From positions 46,750 through 110,749 of the forward strand of contig CAZDMQ010000002.1 in the NCBI GenBank assembly GCA_964506685.1: a DNA stretch of 64,000 bases, read 5' to 3'. The stretch is from UBA5336 sp964506685 (lineage in GTDB: Bacteria > Pseudomonadota > Alphaproteobacteria > Caulobacterales > Hyphomonadaceae). This document shows, piece by piece, positions 25,223 through 34,650 of this stretch; within the stretch, counting starts at the first letter, position 1, and each line of letters starts with the position of its first letter. The notes beneath the pieces are model-generated. The model ran no database searches. It worked only from the letters and a program-made list of their open reading frames with translations, and was not told the DNA's origin. A program made the translations under genes and the position numbers.

Positions 25223-27265
25223 TCACGGATGCGTGCTGGCCAGTCTCTGTCCTGCTCCGGTGTCCCTGTGCGCGCGTGTCAGGCGCAGTACCGCATCATA
25301 GTCGCCAAGATCGGTATGGACCTGCAGCAGGGCCTGCAGCAGCGCTGCGTCCGGACGCTCGCCGGAATGCGCCAGCGCGACCTGCAACGCCTCGGCCGCG
25401 CGATCCAGGTTGCCGCATTCCAGTTCGACATAGCCGCGCAACTGCGCTTCCTCGAGATCGGCCTCCTGCAGCGGCGGCAGCTTCGCAAGCGCGGCATCGT
25501 ATAGCGGCCTCGCCGCTGCGGCGCCCATCACCCGCTTCGTGGCTCCGGCATAGCGCAGCAGGTCATGCGCCGTAAATGTCGCCCCGGATGTTTCAGCGCG
25601 CTTGTAGCGGAAGAGGGCCAGCCGGTCCGGCGCAGTGTCCGGGGTCAGACGCGCCAGGCAGAGCCGGCCGTCAGGATTTTCCCCGGCCCGCGTCTCAAGC
25701 GCCGCGAGCGCGAGGGAGGCGGCGCTCGCATGGCCGTTCTCGCAGGCCGTCTGGAGGAAGCCGGCAAGGTCCTCGTCGCTCAGCGCCCTGGCCGACAGGG
25801 CCCTGTCGAGTTCGCGGCCAAGACGCGGCGCCCCCTCTTCCCAGAGCGCGAGCTTCACGCGTGTCAGCGCGATATTCCGGCCTGGCCGCACGTCGCGGTC
25901 GTGGACCTCGATCCAGTCGAGCAGGGCAGCCGGAGGGCCCGCCGCGAGGAAGGCGGCCTGCCAGTCGTCTTCGCGGTAGGCCGGGGCCGCGAGAAATTGC
26001 TGGCCGATCCAGTCGATGCCGGGGTCCTTGCCCTGCTTCTTCCAGACATAGCGCAAGCCGTTGAGAACGCTGTAGGTCGGCCCGTAATTGAGGGCCATCT
26101 GCCGATAAGCGCTTTCCGCGCGGTCGATGGCGCCGATGGCGACCATCTGCTTTGCAAGCTCGAGCCGGTCCGAATAGCCGGGTCCTTCGGCAGCGAAGTC
26201 GTCTTCGATGATGGCGCCGGCATCGTCCCTGCGGCCGTCCCTGACCAGGCGATCAAGATAGATCGCCTCAATCACATCGCCATCACCTGGCACCGTTGCC
26301 AGCAGGCTCGAATAGGCCTCGTCGATCGGCAGCCGGTCGAACACCTCGTGCACGAGCGGCACCAGCGTCTCCCCCCGATTGACCGGGTCCGCAAGCCGCT
26401 CCAGCAGCCTCTCGGTGTACGCGCCGGCATGATCCGGCGTGTCGCGGAGGAGATAAAGACCGTAGTCGAAGAGCCGGGCGACCACCGGATCATCCTTGCG
26501 CCAGGGCGCGGCATGCTCCACCAGAAGCCGGGTCTCCCCGAGTTCGGAGAGCAGGCCCAGCCGCGCGCGCATTTCCTCAGGCGGCCTCGGCGTGCGGATC
26601 CAGTTGGTCAGCAGCGTGGTGCGCGCGCCGGTTTCCTCCACCCGCTCCATGAGACGCACCAGCATGCGCATTTCATCGGTGCCGATGTCTCCGGGATCGC
26701 TGGACAAAAGGCCCCGGAGCAATTCGAGCGCCTCCCCGGACCGGCCGGCATGACGATAGATCCGCATCAGCTGCACCCGTTGTTCGACGGTCAGGCGGCC
26801 GCTCGCTGCGAGCCTTTCAAGCAGGGACAGCCGGTCCTCGCCCATGCCCATGGCCTCGAAATAGCCAAGAATCCGGCGCACCTCCGTTTCAGGCAGCCCA
26901 TGATCGACAAGGCGGGCCAGAGTGTGGTGCTGGGCGCGGAAGTCCTGCATCTCGGCCTGGTAGAATGCGAGCGTCTTCAGCCCGTCGGCGTCGAGGCGTC
27001 CCATGGCGTCGAGCCGCGTGAAAATGTCCGCTGCCGCAGCAACATCGCCTTGCTCATACCGGACACGGGCCATGGCAGCGGCATCGGCGACGGCAATGTC
27101 AGCCAGTCCGTTCTCCAGCCCGGGGATCTCATCCTGCATGCCGAGGACGAAGGCATCGAATCCGACCCGGCTGGAATTGTCCCGGAGCAGGAGCCCGCCC
27201 GCCAGCAGTCCGACAAGCAGGAAGGCAATCAGGCCGGTCTGTATTTTCCACGGTGCAATGGCCAT
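25223..27265 (-). CDS. pelB: TPR-repeat half of PelB, inner-membrane anchored
   Basis: 680 residues. The N-terminus has one uncleaved-looking hydrophobic segment (IQTGLIAFLLVGLLAGGLLL). The rest is helical with TPR-type pairs, for example QGDVAAAADIFTRLDAMGRL and YVELECGNLDRAAEALQVAL. In Pseudomonas the PelB N-terminal TPRs bind PelA and the polymer in the periplasm. There is no barrel at the C-terminus. ATG 27265 (GGAGGG 12 bases upstream) is preferred to the overlapping TTG at 27274. It directly follows pelA, 5 bases after its stop. The identity depends partly on that neighbour. Confidence 0.82.
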   Translation of the reverse strand: MAIAPWKIQTGLIAFLLVGLLAGGLLLRDNSSRVGFDAFVLGMQDEIPGLENGLADIAVADAAAMARVRYEQGDVAAAADIFTRLDAMGRLDADGLKTLAFYQAEMQDFRAQHHTLARLVDHGLPETEVRRILGYFEAMGMGEDRLSLLERLAASGRLTVEQRVQLMRIYRHAGRSGEALELLRGLLSSDPGDIGTDEMRMLVRLMERVEETGARTTLLTNWIRTPRPPEEMRARLGLLSELGETRLLVEHAAPWRKDDPVVARLFDYGLYLLRDTPDHAGAYTERLLERLADPVNRGETLVPLVHEVFDRLPIDEAYSSLLATVPGDGDVIEAIYLDRLVRDGRRDDAGAIIEDDFAAEGPGYSDRLELAKQMVAIGAIDRAESAYRQMALNYGPTYSVLNGLRYVWKKQGKDPGIDWIGQQFLAAPAYREDDWQAAFLAAGPPAALLDWIEVHDRDVRPGRNIALTRVKLALWEEGAPRLGRELDRALSARALSDEDLAGFLQTACENGHASAASLALAALETRAGENPDGRLCLARLTPDTAPDRLALFRYKRAETSGATFTAHDLLRYAGATKRVMGAAAARPLYDAALAKLPPLQEADLEEAQLRGYVELECGNLDRAAEALQVALAHSGERPDAALLQALLQVHTDLGDYDAVLRLTRAHRDTGAGQRLASTHP

Positions 27266-27270
27266 GATGG

Positions 27271-29754
27271 TCAATCGCCCTCCGTGCGACAGACGATCTC
27301 GATATCGGCGCCCGCGAGCGGGGGATCCGGGAGCGTGACGGTAACGACGCCGGACGCATCGGAGGCAAGCGGAAGTAGCATGCCACTAGCGCTGGCCGGG
27401 ACGCTTGTCGCGGTTCCGGCGGGGATCGCGCCGGGATCGGGGGCGGTGGACGCGAGGTCGGTATATGTCACCCCGGCCTGACCGGAACACGGCGAAGGAA
27501 ACGCCCAGCGCATCGTGCCTTCGCCATAGCCCCGGACATGGAAGCGGGCACGGTCTGTGCCGAGCTCGGCGCGGGAGACCGGCCAGCGCGAGTCCACGAG
27601 CCGAACCCTCCTGGCGGTCCGGCTGTGCGGAGCGGACGCGGTGACCAGCGTCACCGTTTCGAAGGCGGGGTCGAGCGCGACATAGCGCACGCCCCGGTCA
27701 TCGCGGTGACCGAGTATACCGGTGGAGCGGGCATAATCGATTTCGGGCAGATCCTCGCCGTCGAAGCGCAGCGTATCGAGCGCACCGCGGTCGCTGATGC
27801 GCCAGCCCGTCTCTGTCCGGTCGATCCTGGCCCTCATCGCGCCGGTCACGATCGCAGCGTAGCGCGCGGCCCCGATCGGAATGATCTCAAGCGTCCGGAC
27901 ATGATCGAGGATCGTCAGCAGGGCCTCGAGGGATTCCGGCTTTTCGACCGAATAGACATGGTAATAGAGCTGGACCGGGCGAAGGCGGACCGGCGATCCG
28001 GTGTTCTCGATCGTCTGGACAAGGTCGCGGAACCCATGAAACCGCCGGCTCCAGTAGTCCGTATAGAACGCTTCGCTTGCAGTTGCCGTGAACACCTGCA
28101 ACTCGTCGCCGACTGCGCGCGTGAGCGGAGAGACATAGGACATGGATGGGTAGCGCTTGTCGAAGCGTGTCGAGCCGCCGTTCATGTTCTGCAGGCCGCG
28201 GTCTCGGACGTATTGCAGGATCTCCGGGAATGGCGCGGTGTTGCCGGACCAGAGCACCAGTTCGACGGACTTGTCCGCCGGGGCCAGGGCCTCGATGATC
28301 TCGACGGAGCGGTCGATCTCGCGGCGGTAGTCGAATGGACCATCATAATAGGCGCGCGGGACCGTGTAGTTGTCATGCTCGTAGAGCGCGAACCTTTCTG
28401 CCTGTCCGGAGAGGATTTCCATGAAGCGGCCGGTCTGGGTCTCCAGCAGGCTGCGCTGGTCGGTCGTGGCCCCGAAAATCCGCGCTTCGGTCTCTGCATC
28501 ATAGAATGACGGCGCATAGAAGCCCCAGTCGAAGGGATGGGTGTGGGTGTGGGTGGCGAGTTCGACCTGAGGCAGGGCGAAGATCGACCGTGCCACCTCG
28601 CGATTGCCCCGGGTGCCGAGCAGGTCCGGATCGAGATCTCCGGAGATGGCGCCGATGCTGACCGGCAGGTCGGGATAGGCGGCAAGAACGTGGTCGAGCA
28701 GGATTTCGGCATTGGTCCGCATCACGCCGTTCTCGTCCGGCACGCGGCTGACCGAGCCCCAGCCGTCGCCGTCGACATGCGAGGTATAGATCCGGCGTCC
28801 GGCCAGGGTTGTGGTATCCGGTATCGGTACGCCCTCCATGCGGAACAGGGCGCGGAAGACCGCGATGGGGTCGATGAACCAGAAACTGAGCCCGGCATCC
28901 TCGAAATACCGGTGCAGATACTCGTCGTTGAGGTAACCGCCGCCGCGTGTGCGGGCGATGACATCGCTGCGCAGGCCCGTGCTGTCGGCGATGGCAAGGA
29001 AGACATCGGCTGCCTCGCCTAGCGCCGCGACGACCGGCACGGATGGCAGGGGATCGGGCAGGGGCCGTTCCTGCCCCATCATGTCCGGCCTGGCCACGGC
29101 CACTTGCAGCGGGTCGAAATCATCGAGAAACCGGTTTTCGTAGGTGACGCCCAGCGCATCGAAGAAGGCGGTCAGCCGGGCGGGGTCGGCCGGAATGCCG
29201 GCGGGGTCGCGAAGGAAGGCGGGTTCGCCGGCCAGGACCAGCCAGTGACCGTCGCGCATATAGTCCACCGCCCAATCGAGAAAGGCGTCGGGCTGTTCGA
29301 TCGCACTGCTCTCGAACCAGACCAGTGCGCCGCGCGTGCCCGCACTGCGAGCGGCCTCAGGGACCCTGCCGGTGTGCCAGTCATGGTGGATGACCTTAAG
29401 GCCAAGATGGTTGAGGGGCGTTTCGGCGACAGACCGGGTCGGGGTCTCATTCAAGGCGTAGCCTAACTGGCTGCCATTGGAGATGGCGAGAATGCTGCGC
29501 GCCACCGGTTCGCCAGCCGGTGCCGGTTGGGCTATGGCTGGGGAGGAGAGGAGGGCGACAAGCACGAGGACAACGACAAGCCGTCCGACCGCTCCGCCCG
29601 CAAACGCCTGCCCGGAACGCCGCAACGAGGCAGGACGGCCGGAATATTTCCTGGCTGCAGACATGATGCCCGGTTGCGTCCGTGACCGCAGGATCGATCC
29701 CGGACCTTTCCGCCACCTTTTGAAGACACGCTCCAGTCGAACCGAGCTATGCAT
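27271..29754 (-). CDS. pelA: PelA, periplasmic Pel deacetylase lacking the N-terminal hydrolase domain
   Basis: 827 residues, against about 948 in Pseudomonas. The N-terminal segment ends in a signal (VVVLVLVALLSSPAIA, about 59-75). The mature protein begins at once with the PelA middle, reductase-like domain (SILAISNGSQ, PLNHLGLKVIHHD). The deacetylase core follows with YTSHVDGDGW (Asp328, Asp330) and the metal site ATHTHTHPFDWG (His402, His404, His406). A beta-sandwich-like tail ends the protein. The first ~250-residue GH166 hydrolase domain of classical PelA is absent. PelA removes N-acetyl groups from Pel, giving it positive charge. An internal ATG at 29664 is a possible later start. It leads the pelA-pelB operon. 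Confidence 0.9.
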   Translation of the reverse strand: MHSSVRLERVFKRWRKGPGSILRSRTQPGIMSAARKYSGRPASLRRSGQAFAGGAVGRLVVVLVLVALLSSPAIAQPAPAGEPVARSILAISNGSQLGYALNETPTRSVAETPLNHLGLKVIHHDWHTGRVPEAARSAGTRGALVWFESSAIEQPDAFLDWAVDYMRDGHWLVLAGEPAFLRDPAGIPADPARLTAFFDALGVTYENRFLDDFDPLQVAVARPDMMGQERPLPDPLPSVPVVAALGEAADVFLAIADSTGLRSDVIARTRGGGYLNDEYLHRYFEDAGLSFWFIDPIAVFRALFRMEGVPIPDTTTLAGRRIYTSHVDGDGWGSVSRVPDENGVMRTNAEILLDHVLAAYPDLPVSIGAISGDLDPDLLGTRGNREVARSIFALPQVELATHTHTHPFDWGFYAPSFYDAETEARIFGATTDQRSLLETQTGRFMEILSGQAERFALYEHDNYTVPRAYYDGPFDYRREIDRSVEIIEALAPADKSVELVLWSGNTAPFPEILQYVRDRGLQNMNGGSTRFDKRYPSMSYVSPLTRAVGDELQVFTATASEAFYTDYWSRRFHGFRDLVQTIENTGSPVRLRPVQLYYHVYSVEKPESLEALLTILDHVRTLEIIPIGAARYAAIVTGAMRARIDRTETGWRISDRGALDTLRFDGEDLPEIDYARSTGILGHRDDRGVRYVALDPAFETVTLVTASAPHSRTARRVRLVDSRWPVSRAELGTDRARFHVRGYGEGTMRWAFPSPCSGQAGVTYTDLASTAPDPGAIPAGTATSVPASASGMLLPLASDASGVVTVTLPDPPLAGADIEIVCRTEGD

Positions 29755-29878
29755 TGCCTCGTTCCCACCCTGTACCCGCTCTCTTGCCAGTTGCGCGCGC
29801 GCGAATCAATCGGCTTGGTGGACCCTCTCGCTCGAACAGGAGGGCTTCGGACGGCGCGGCCGACAGGCTCCGGGCGGG

Positions 29879-30604
29879 TCAACCCATTGCGGGCGCGGGG
29901 CGGGGGGCCGTCAGATAGGTCGTCGCGACGGTTTCGAGATAGGGTTCGCGGGCGGGAGGCGGTTCGACCAGCGAAAAATCCCGCAGGTGGCGGAAGCGGA
30001 ATTCCTCGGGGCGGCCATAGGCCTTCTTTCCTCCGGCGCGAACGGCATTGTACATGATGTTGCGCGTGACCGGACCGACGCCGAGCAGGCGCAAGGCCGC
30101 GCGAAAGGCCTCGTCCGCCAGCCAGCGGCCCTGTTCGTCGCCGCGCCGGCCGATGGCATAGAGCCAGTCGTGAATGACGGCCGCTTCGGCATGAACGTCA
30201 AAGGGCGAGATGAAGACCTGCGCCCAGGACGGGATCGAGGCAAAGTCGGTTTCGTAGCGCACCGGCGCAATGGCCGCGAGGCGGACATTGCCGATGGCGT
30301 GAACGAAGGCAAAGGGTTCGAGGATGACGGCAATCCGGCGTCCTTCCTTGACCGCGCCACGCACCACACCGACGCGGATCTGGCCGACAAACCCGTCTTC
30401 GGGACGTTTCAGGAGATCCCGGACGCTGGGTGACGGCGCACCATAGGATTCGGGCTGTGACAGGTGTCGGATCCGGCGGACGCTCGAGATGTCCTCGAGG
30501 ATGACCGCATCTGGCTCGCTGCCGCCACGCATGGCCGCGCCGGCGGATACGGCATCGACAAGGGCCGCTTCCCAGTCCGTCCAGGTGCCGGGCGTATCCT
30601 GCAT
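29879..30604 (-). CDS. DUF1353 protein
   Basis: 241 residues. The core YETDFASIPSWAQVFISPF plus HAEAAVIHDWLY is the DUF1353 signature, found in phage-related and free-standing bacterial proteins of unknown activity; the conserved Asp and His residues hint at an enzyme but no reaction is established. About 60 residues precede the domain. It lies 124 bases upstream of pelA on the same strand, and could be co-transcribed, but has no known Pel link. Confidence 0.75.
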   Translation of the reverse strand: MQDTPGTWTDWEAALVDAVSAGAAMRGGSEPDAVILEDISSVRRIRHLSQPESYGAPSPSVRDLLKRPEDGFVGQIRVGVVRGAVKEGRRIAVILEPFAFVHAIGNVRLAAIAPVRYETDFASIPSWAQVFISPFDVHAEAAVIHDWLYAIGRRGDEQGRWLADEAFRAALRLLGVGPVTRNIMYNAVRAGGKKAYGRPEEFRFRHLRDFSLVEPPPAREPYLETVATTYLTAPRPAPAMG

Positions 30605-30671
30605 GATTTCGTCCCTCTCGCCCCGATCCTACACCGAAGCATCTGGAGAGGCAAAACCAGAGCGCAGATCG

Positions 30672-32150
30672 TCAAGCCGTCTTCTGACCTGGGGCCGCAA
30701 CGGGCAGCCCCTCCAGCCAGGTGTCGATGTCGCGCAGGGCGCGGGCGGCGAGGGCCTGCTTGCGGGCGAGGCCCTTTGCCTTGCCTTTCAGCCGCTTGCC
30801 GTCGGGGCCGTGGAAGCTGGTCTCGTCGGCGGCCGGGAACAGGCCGAAATTCACGTTCATCGGCTGGAAGGACTGGCTGCCTTCGAGATGACCGCCGGTA
30901 ATATGGCCGAGCAGGGCGCCGAGTGCCGTGGTCGGCGGCGGGGGGGGCAGGGCGAGGCCGAGCCGCTCGGCAGCGGCGAACCGGCCCGCCAGCAGGCCCA
31001 TGGCCGCGCTCTCGATATAGCCTTCGACGCCGGTGACCTGGCCGGCAAAGCGGATATGCGGGCGGGACTTGAGGCGCAGCTCCCGGTCCAGCAGCTTCGG
31101 TGCATTCAGGAAGGTATTGCGGTGGATGCCGCCGAGCCGGGCGAAGACGGCCGTTTCCAGTCCGGGGATCATGCGGAAAATGTCAGCCTGGGCGCCGTAT
31201 TTCAGCTTTGTCTGGAAGCCGACCATGTTCCACAGCGTTCCGAGGGCATTGTCCTGGCGGAGCTGGACGACCGCATGGGGCTTGATGTCGGGTGCATGCG
31301 GATTGGTCAGCCCGACCGGTTTCATCGGTCCGAAGCGGAGCGTCTCACGTCCGCGCGCGGCCATCACCTCGATCGGCAGGCAGCCCTCGAAATAGGGGGT
31401 GTCCTTTTCCCATTCGTGGAATTCTGTGGTCGGTGCGGCCAGCAGGGCGTCAATGAAGCGATTGTACTGCGCTTCGTCCATGGCGCAGTTGATATAGGCC
31501 GCCGTATCGCCGCCCGGCCCGGGCTTGTCATAGCGGGACTGGCGCCAGGCGCGCTGCATGTCGATGGAGTCAAAGTGCACGATCGGGGCAATGGCGTCGA
31601 AGAACGCCAGGTCGGCCTCGCCGGTTTCGGCCCGGATCGCCTCGCCCAGTGCCGGCGAGGTCAGCGGACCGGTGGCAATGATGACGGGCCCCAGCTCTTC
31701 GGGCGGCAGCGCGGTGACCTCGCCGCGCTCTATGGTGATGAGGGGATGGCTTTCGAGGGCATCGGTCACCGTCTCGGCGAAGCCCTCGCGATCGACGGCC
31801 AGCGCGCTGCCGGCCGGGACCTGGCAGCGGTCGCCGGTCGTGATGACAAGCCCGCCCGCCCGGCGCATTTCCTCGTGCAGGACGCCCACGGCATTGCTGG
31901 TATGATCGTCGGAGCGGAAGGAGTTGGAGCAGACAAGTTCGGCCAGCCGGTCGGTCTGGTGGGCCTCGGTCGGACGGACGCCGCGCATTTCGTGCAGGAC
32001 GACCGGTACGCCCATGGCGGCAGCCTGCCAGGCAGCCTCCGAGCCGGCCATGCCGCCGCCGATGATATGGACGGGCGCCGGCAAGCGCGGTGCAGTTACG
32101 GGGAGAGAGGCAGGCCCGGGGCCTTCGGATGCGGTGTGGACAGAGCTCAT
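30672..32150 (-). CDS. trmFO: TrmFO, folate-dependent tRNA U54 methyltransferase
   Basis: 492 residues. It methylates uridine 54 of tRNA using methylene-tetrahydrofolate and FAD. Visible marks are the FAD dinucleotide motif HIIGGGMAGSEAAWQ, the LVCSNSFRSDD active-region motif, and the C-terminal AGQVTGVEGYIESAAMGLLAG. The N-terminus carries about 25 extra residues before the FAD motif if the ATG at 32150 is right; that start has no strong ribosome site, so a slightly later one is possible. Divergent from the membrane protein at 32307. Confidence 0.95.
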   Translation of the reverse strand: MSSVHTASEGPGPASLPVTAPRLPAPVHIIGGGMAGSEAAWQAAAMGVPVVLHEMRGVRPTEAHQTDRLAELVCSNSFRSDDHTSNAVGVLHEEMRRAGGLVITTGDRCQVPAGSALAVDREGFAETVTDALESHPLITIERGEVTALPPEELGPVIIATGPLTSPALGEAIRAETGEADLAFFDAIAPIVHFDSIDMQRAWRQSRYDKPGPGGDTAAYINCAMDEAQYNRFIDALLAAPTTEFHEWEKDTPYFEGCLPIEVMAARGRETLRFGPMKPVGLTNPHAPDIKPHAVVQLRQDNALGTLWNMVGFQTKLKYGAQADIFRMIPGLETAVFARLGGIHRNTFLNAPKLLDRELRLKSRPHIRFAGQVTGVEGYIESAAMGLLAGRFAAAERLGLALPPPPPTTALGALLGHITGGHLEGSQSFQPMNVNFGLFPAADETSFHGPDGKRLKGKAKGLARKQALAARALRDIDTWLEGLPVAAPGQKTA

Positions 32151-32306
32151 GCGACCGCATGTGCGGGGGCGGAGCGCTCGGGTCAACCTGGCAGTTGCGA
32201 CGCTTGCAGCCTCCTCTACCTTCGGACGGGGCACTGCGGCGGGCAAGGACACCGGCAGAGCCGTCGCCGGCACCCGGCTTCAGCCAGAATAGGACGGACT
32301 CATCCC

Positions 32307-33080
32307 ATGTCGACACCCCTGCGCTTCATCGCCCTCATCCCCGCGACCGCCCGCAATGCGCTGGCCATGCTGGCGAGGGGGAAGGTCATGGTGCTGGTCG
32401 CCGCTCTCGCCCTAGTCGGCCTGGCGGTGAGCCCGGTGGCGCCGTCCGCCCGCCTGCTGGCAAGCGGGAGTGTCGCCACGCTGCTGGCGGCCGCACTCCT
32501 GTCACAGACCCGCGACGAGCCCGGCATCCGGCCAGCCGATCTCGGACGCGTCATGCTGGCAACCCTTCTGCTCGGCCTTGTCCTCGGCTTTCTGCTGCTT
32601 CTTGCGGTGTTGGCCGGGGGAGTTGTCGTGTTCGCAGTGATGGCGGGGGCAGGGTTCGATTTTGATGCAGCCGGCGCCGGTCGGGAGACGTTTGATGTGG
32701 CTTTTGCTGCCTTCCTGGCCACGCCGGCGGGCGCCATGTCGCAGGCAGCGTTCTTCCTCGCACTGGCGATCTGGGCGATCGGCCTCGGACGTGTCCTGCC
32801 TTACGCGGCGGCAAGCGTCGCTTGCGAGCGCGTGATCGTGCTCGAGGCGTTCAACCTGTCGCGTGGGCGCGGCCTTGTCTTCACTGCCCTGCTGATCGTC
32901 GCGCTGCTGCCCTGCCTTCTGTTGTGGTGGATCGCGTCTTCGCTTGCGAGCGGGGCACCATTGCAGGCTGCGATCCTGACTGGCTCGGCCTGGGTGTCCG
33001 GCACATTGGGAATCGCGGCCGCTTCAACGACCGCCGGGAATGAAGCGATCAATGCACGGCCTCAACGAGAATCGGAATAA
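32307..33080 (+). CDS. Multi-helix membrane protein, unknown
   Basis: 257 residues with about five to six hydrophobic helices (near 26-46, 53-67, 82-115, 140-170, 190-215, 222-245). AGGA precedes the ATG at 32307. I do not recognise the family; it resembles the loosely defined multi-spanning membrane proteins with a mid-protein loop (ACERVIVLEAFNLSRGRG) found next to transport genes, but no transporter motif is present. The next small gene begins 71 bases later. Confidence 0.7.
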   Translation: MSTPLRFIALIPATARNALAMLARGKVMVLVAALALVGLAVSPVAPSARLLASGSVATLLAAALLSQTRDEPGIRPADLGRVMLATLLLGLVLGFLLLLAVLAGGVVVFAVMAGAGFDFDAAGAGRETFDVAFAAFLATPAGAMSQAAFFLALAIWAIGLGRVLPYAAASVACERVIVLEAFNLSRGRGLVFTALLIVALLPCLLLWWIASSLASGAPLQAAILTGSAWVSGTLGIAAASTTAGNEAINARPQRESE

Positions 33081-33150
33081 TAAAACCCCGGCCCTTAAGG
33101 GCGCGTTAGTTTCCAGCTGGAATAGTGCCGGTAGAAGAGGAATCGAGCGC

Positions 33151-33432
33151 ATGGCACAGACCAAGGCAGTATTGGGCGAGGACGGGGCAGTCGCTCCCTT
33201 CGCAACAGCCACACGGACGCCGGTCAGGCATGTTTCAGCCGATCTCAGCGCGGCGGAAACCGTGCCTTCACCGGCGCGGATGCTGCAGTCCGGTCTCGAA
33301 CGGTCTCTGGATGGATATGCGGCCGACCCGGTCGGCGCCAAATATGCTCCGCGGCTGGTGACGGCATCGGTCGTGACGGTCTGCCTCGCTTGCTGGCTGG
33401 CGCTCTACCTCGCTGCAGCCGCGATCTTCTAA
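33151..33432 (+). CDS. Small single-helix membrane protein
   Basis: 93 residues. A polar N-terminus is followed by one C-terminal hydrophobic helix (VTASVVTVCLACWLALYLAAAAIF region, residues about 70-93), giving a tail-anchored layout. AGAGGAA lies upstream of the ATG at 33151. No family recognised. It ends 6 bases before the convergent yqgE stop. Confidence 0.65.
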   Translation: MAQTKAVLGEDGAVAPFATATRTPVRHVSADLSAAETVPSPARMLQSGLERSLDGYAADPVGAKYAPRLVTASVVTVCLACWLALYLAAAAIF

Positions 33433-33438
33433 GGCCGT

Positions 33439-33999
33439 TCAGGCGCGGCCGGCATCGGCCTGCAGCCGGCCTGAAGGGACACCGATGGCATTGAGTGCCC
33501 GGTTCCATTTCGTCTCATGGTCATTGGCAAACAGCAGGGACGGGTCCGGTCGCCCGACGATCCAGGCGTTCTCCCGCAACTCTATCTCAAGCTGTCCAGG
33601 GCCCCAGCCCGAATAGCCGAGTGCCAGCAGCCATTGACGGGGCTGCTGACCCGAAGCGATCACGTGCAGGATCTCACGGGTTGCCGTCAGGCAGAGATCG
33701 TCGAGGATGGGCAGCGTCGCCTCCTCGCACTGTACGTCGTCGGTATGAAGGACGAAGCCGCGCTCGGTACCGACCGGGCCGCCGTTCAGGACAGGGTCTC
33801 CGACGAGGTCGGTTTCGAGGGGAATGTCGAGCTGGTCGAGCAGATCAGGGACGGACAGGTCGTCGATCGGCTTGTTGAGGACAATGCCCATGGAATAGTC
33901 CTCATTGTGGGCGCACACCAGAATGATCGACCGCGCGAAACGCGGATCGCCGATGCTTGGCATTGCAATGAGCAGTTTCCCGGTCAGATCTGTGGTCAT
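33439..33999 (-). CDS. yqgE: YqgE/AlgH family protein
   Basis: 186 residues, the usual length. Family marks are LLIAMPSIGDPRFARSII, the GIVLNKP motif and LNGGPVGTERGFVLH, then YSGWGPGQLEIELRENAW (split here as YSGWGPGQLE). The function is not settled; these proteins have been linked to transcriptional control of alginate in Pseudomonas but are widespread without it. GGGAAGAGG supports the ATG at 33999. Confidence 0.92.
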   Translation of the reverse strand: MTTDLTGKLLIAMPSIGDPRFARSIILVCAHNEDYSMGIVLNKPIDDLSVPDLLDQLDIPLETDLVGDPVLNGGPVGTERGFVLHTDDVQCEEATLPILDDLCLTATREILHVIASGQQPRQWLLALGYSGWGPGQLEIELRENAWIVGRPDPSLLFANDHETKWNRALNAIGVPSGRLQADAGRA

Positions 34000-34127
34000 G
34001 GCCTCTTCCCTGAAACCGGAAGGCTGTGCCATTCGGCCGGGCTTGGCAAGGGGTCACTTACTTTCCCGGCCTCGCCCGGTTATGAAGGCGTTGTCGAAAC
34101 GCCAGTCAGCATAACAGGGAGATCCAC

Positions 34128-34610
34128 ATGACCATCAAAGTCGGAGACAAGCTGCCGGACGCCACGTTCATGGAGATGACGGCAGACGGGCCGGTTCCGC
34201 GCAAGACGTCAGACATCTTTGCCGGCCGGACCGTGGCGCTGTTCGCCGTGCCCGGAGCATTCACCCCGACCTGTTCGGCGCGCCACCTGCCTGGCTTCGT
34301 CGAAAAGGCTGGCGCGCTGCGCGACAAGGGCGTGGAAGAGATTGTCTGCACCTCGGTGAATGACGCCTTCGTCATGGGCGCATGGGCCGAAGCGGCCGGG
34401 ACCGGCGATGCCGTCCGCATGCTGGCCGATGGCAATGGCGCCTTTGCCAAGGCGGTCGGTCTGGAACTCGACGCGTCGGGCTTCGGCATGGGACATCGTT
34501 CGCAACGCTATTCCATGCTGGTCAAGGACGGCACGGTGGCCGAACTGAATGTCGAGGACGGACCGGAATTCAAGGTCTCCAGCGCCGAGTACCTCCTCGC
34601 CCAGGTCTGA
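34128..34610 (+). CDS. Peroxiredoxin of the Prx5 type
   Basis: 160 residues, thioredoxin fold. The peroxidatic cysteine is Cys49 in VPGAFTPTCSARHLPGF, the Prx5 signature. It reduces hydrogen and alkyl peroxides in the cytosol, drawing electrons from glutathione/glutaredoxin or thioredoxin. No fused glutaredoxin domain is present. No second cysteine is obvious, which suggests a one-cysteine mechanism. The gene stands alone; its ribosome site GGGAGA is 6 bases before the ATG. Confidence 0.94.
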   Translation: MTIKVGDKLPDATFMEMTADGPVPRKTSDIFAGRTVALFAVPGAFTPTCSARHLPGFVEKAGALRDKGVEEIVCTSVNDAFVMGAWAEAAGTGDAVRMLADGNGAFAKAVGLELDASGFGMGHRSQRYSMLVKDGTVAELNVEDGPEFKVSSAEYLLAQV

Positions 34611-34650
34611 GTGCCGGGCGGCCATCCGGGGAGAGGTCGGCCAGCTCCTG

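Noticed and set aside
30489..32306. Plus-strand upstream extension of the membrane protein that starts at 32307
   Set aside because: The extension is antisense to trmFO and has no domain; the ATG at 32307 has AGGA upstream and gives a clean membrane protein.
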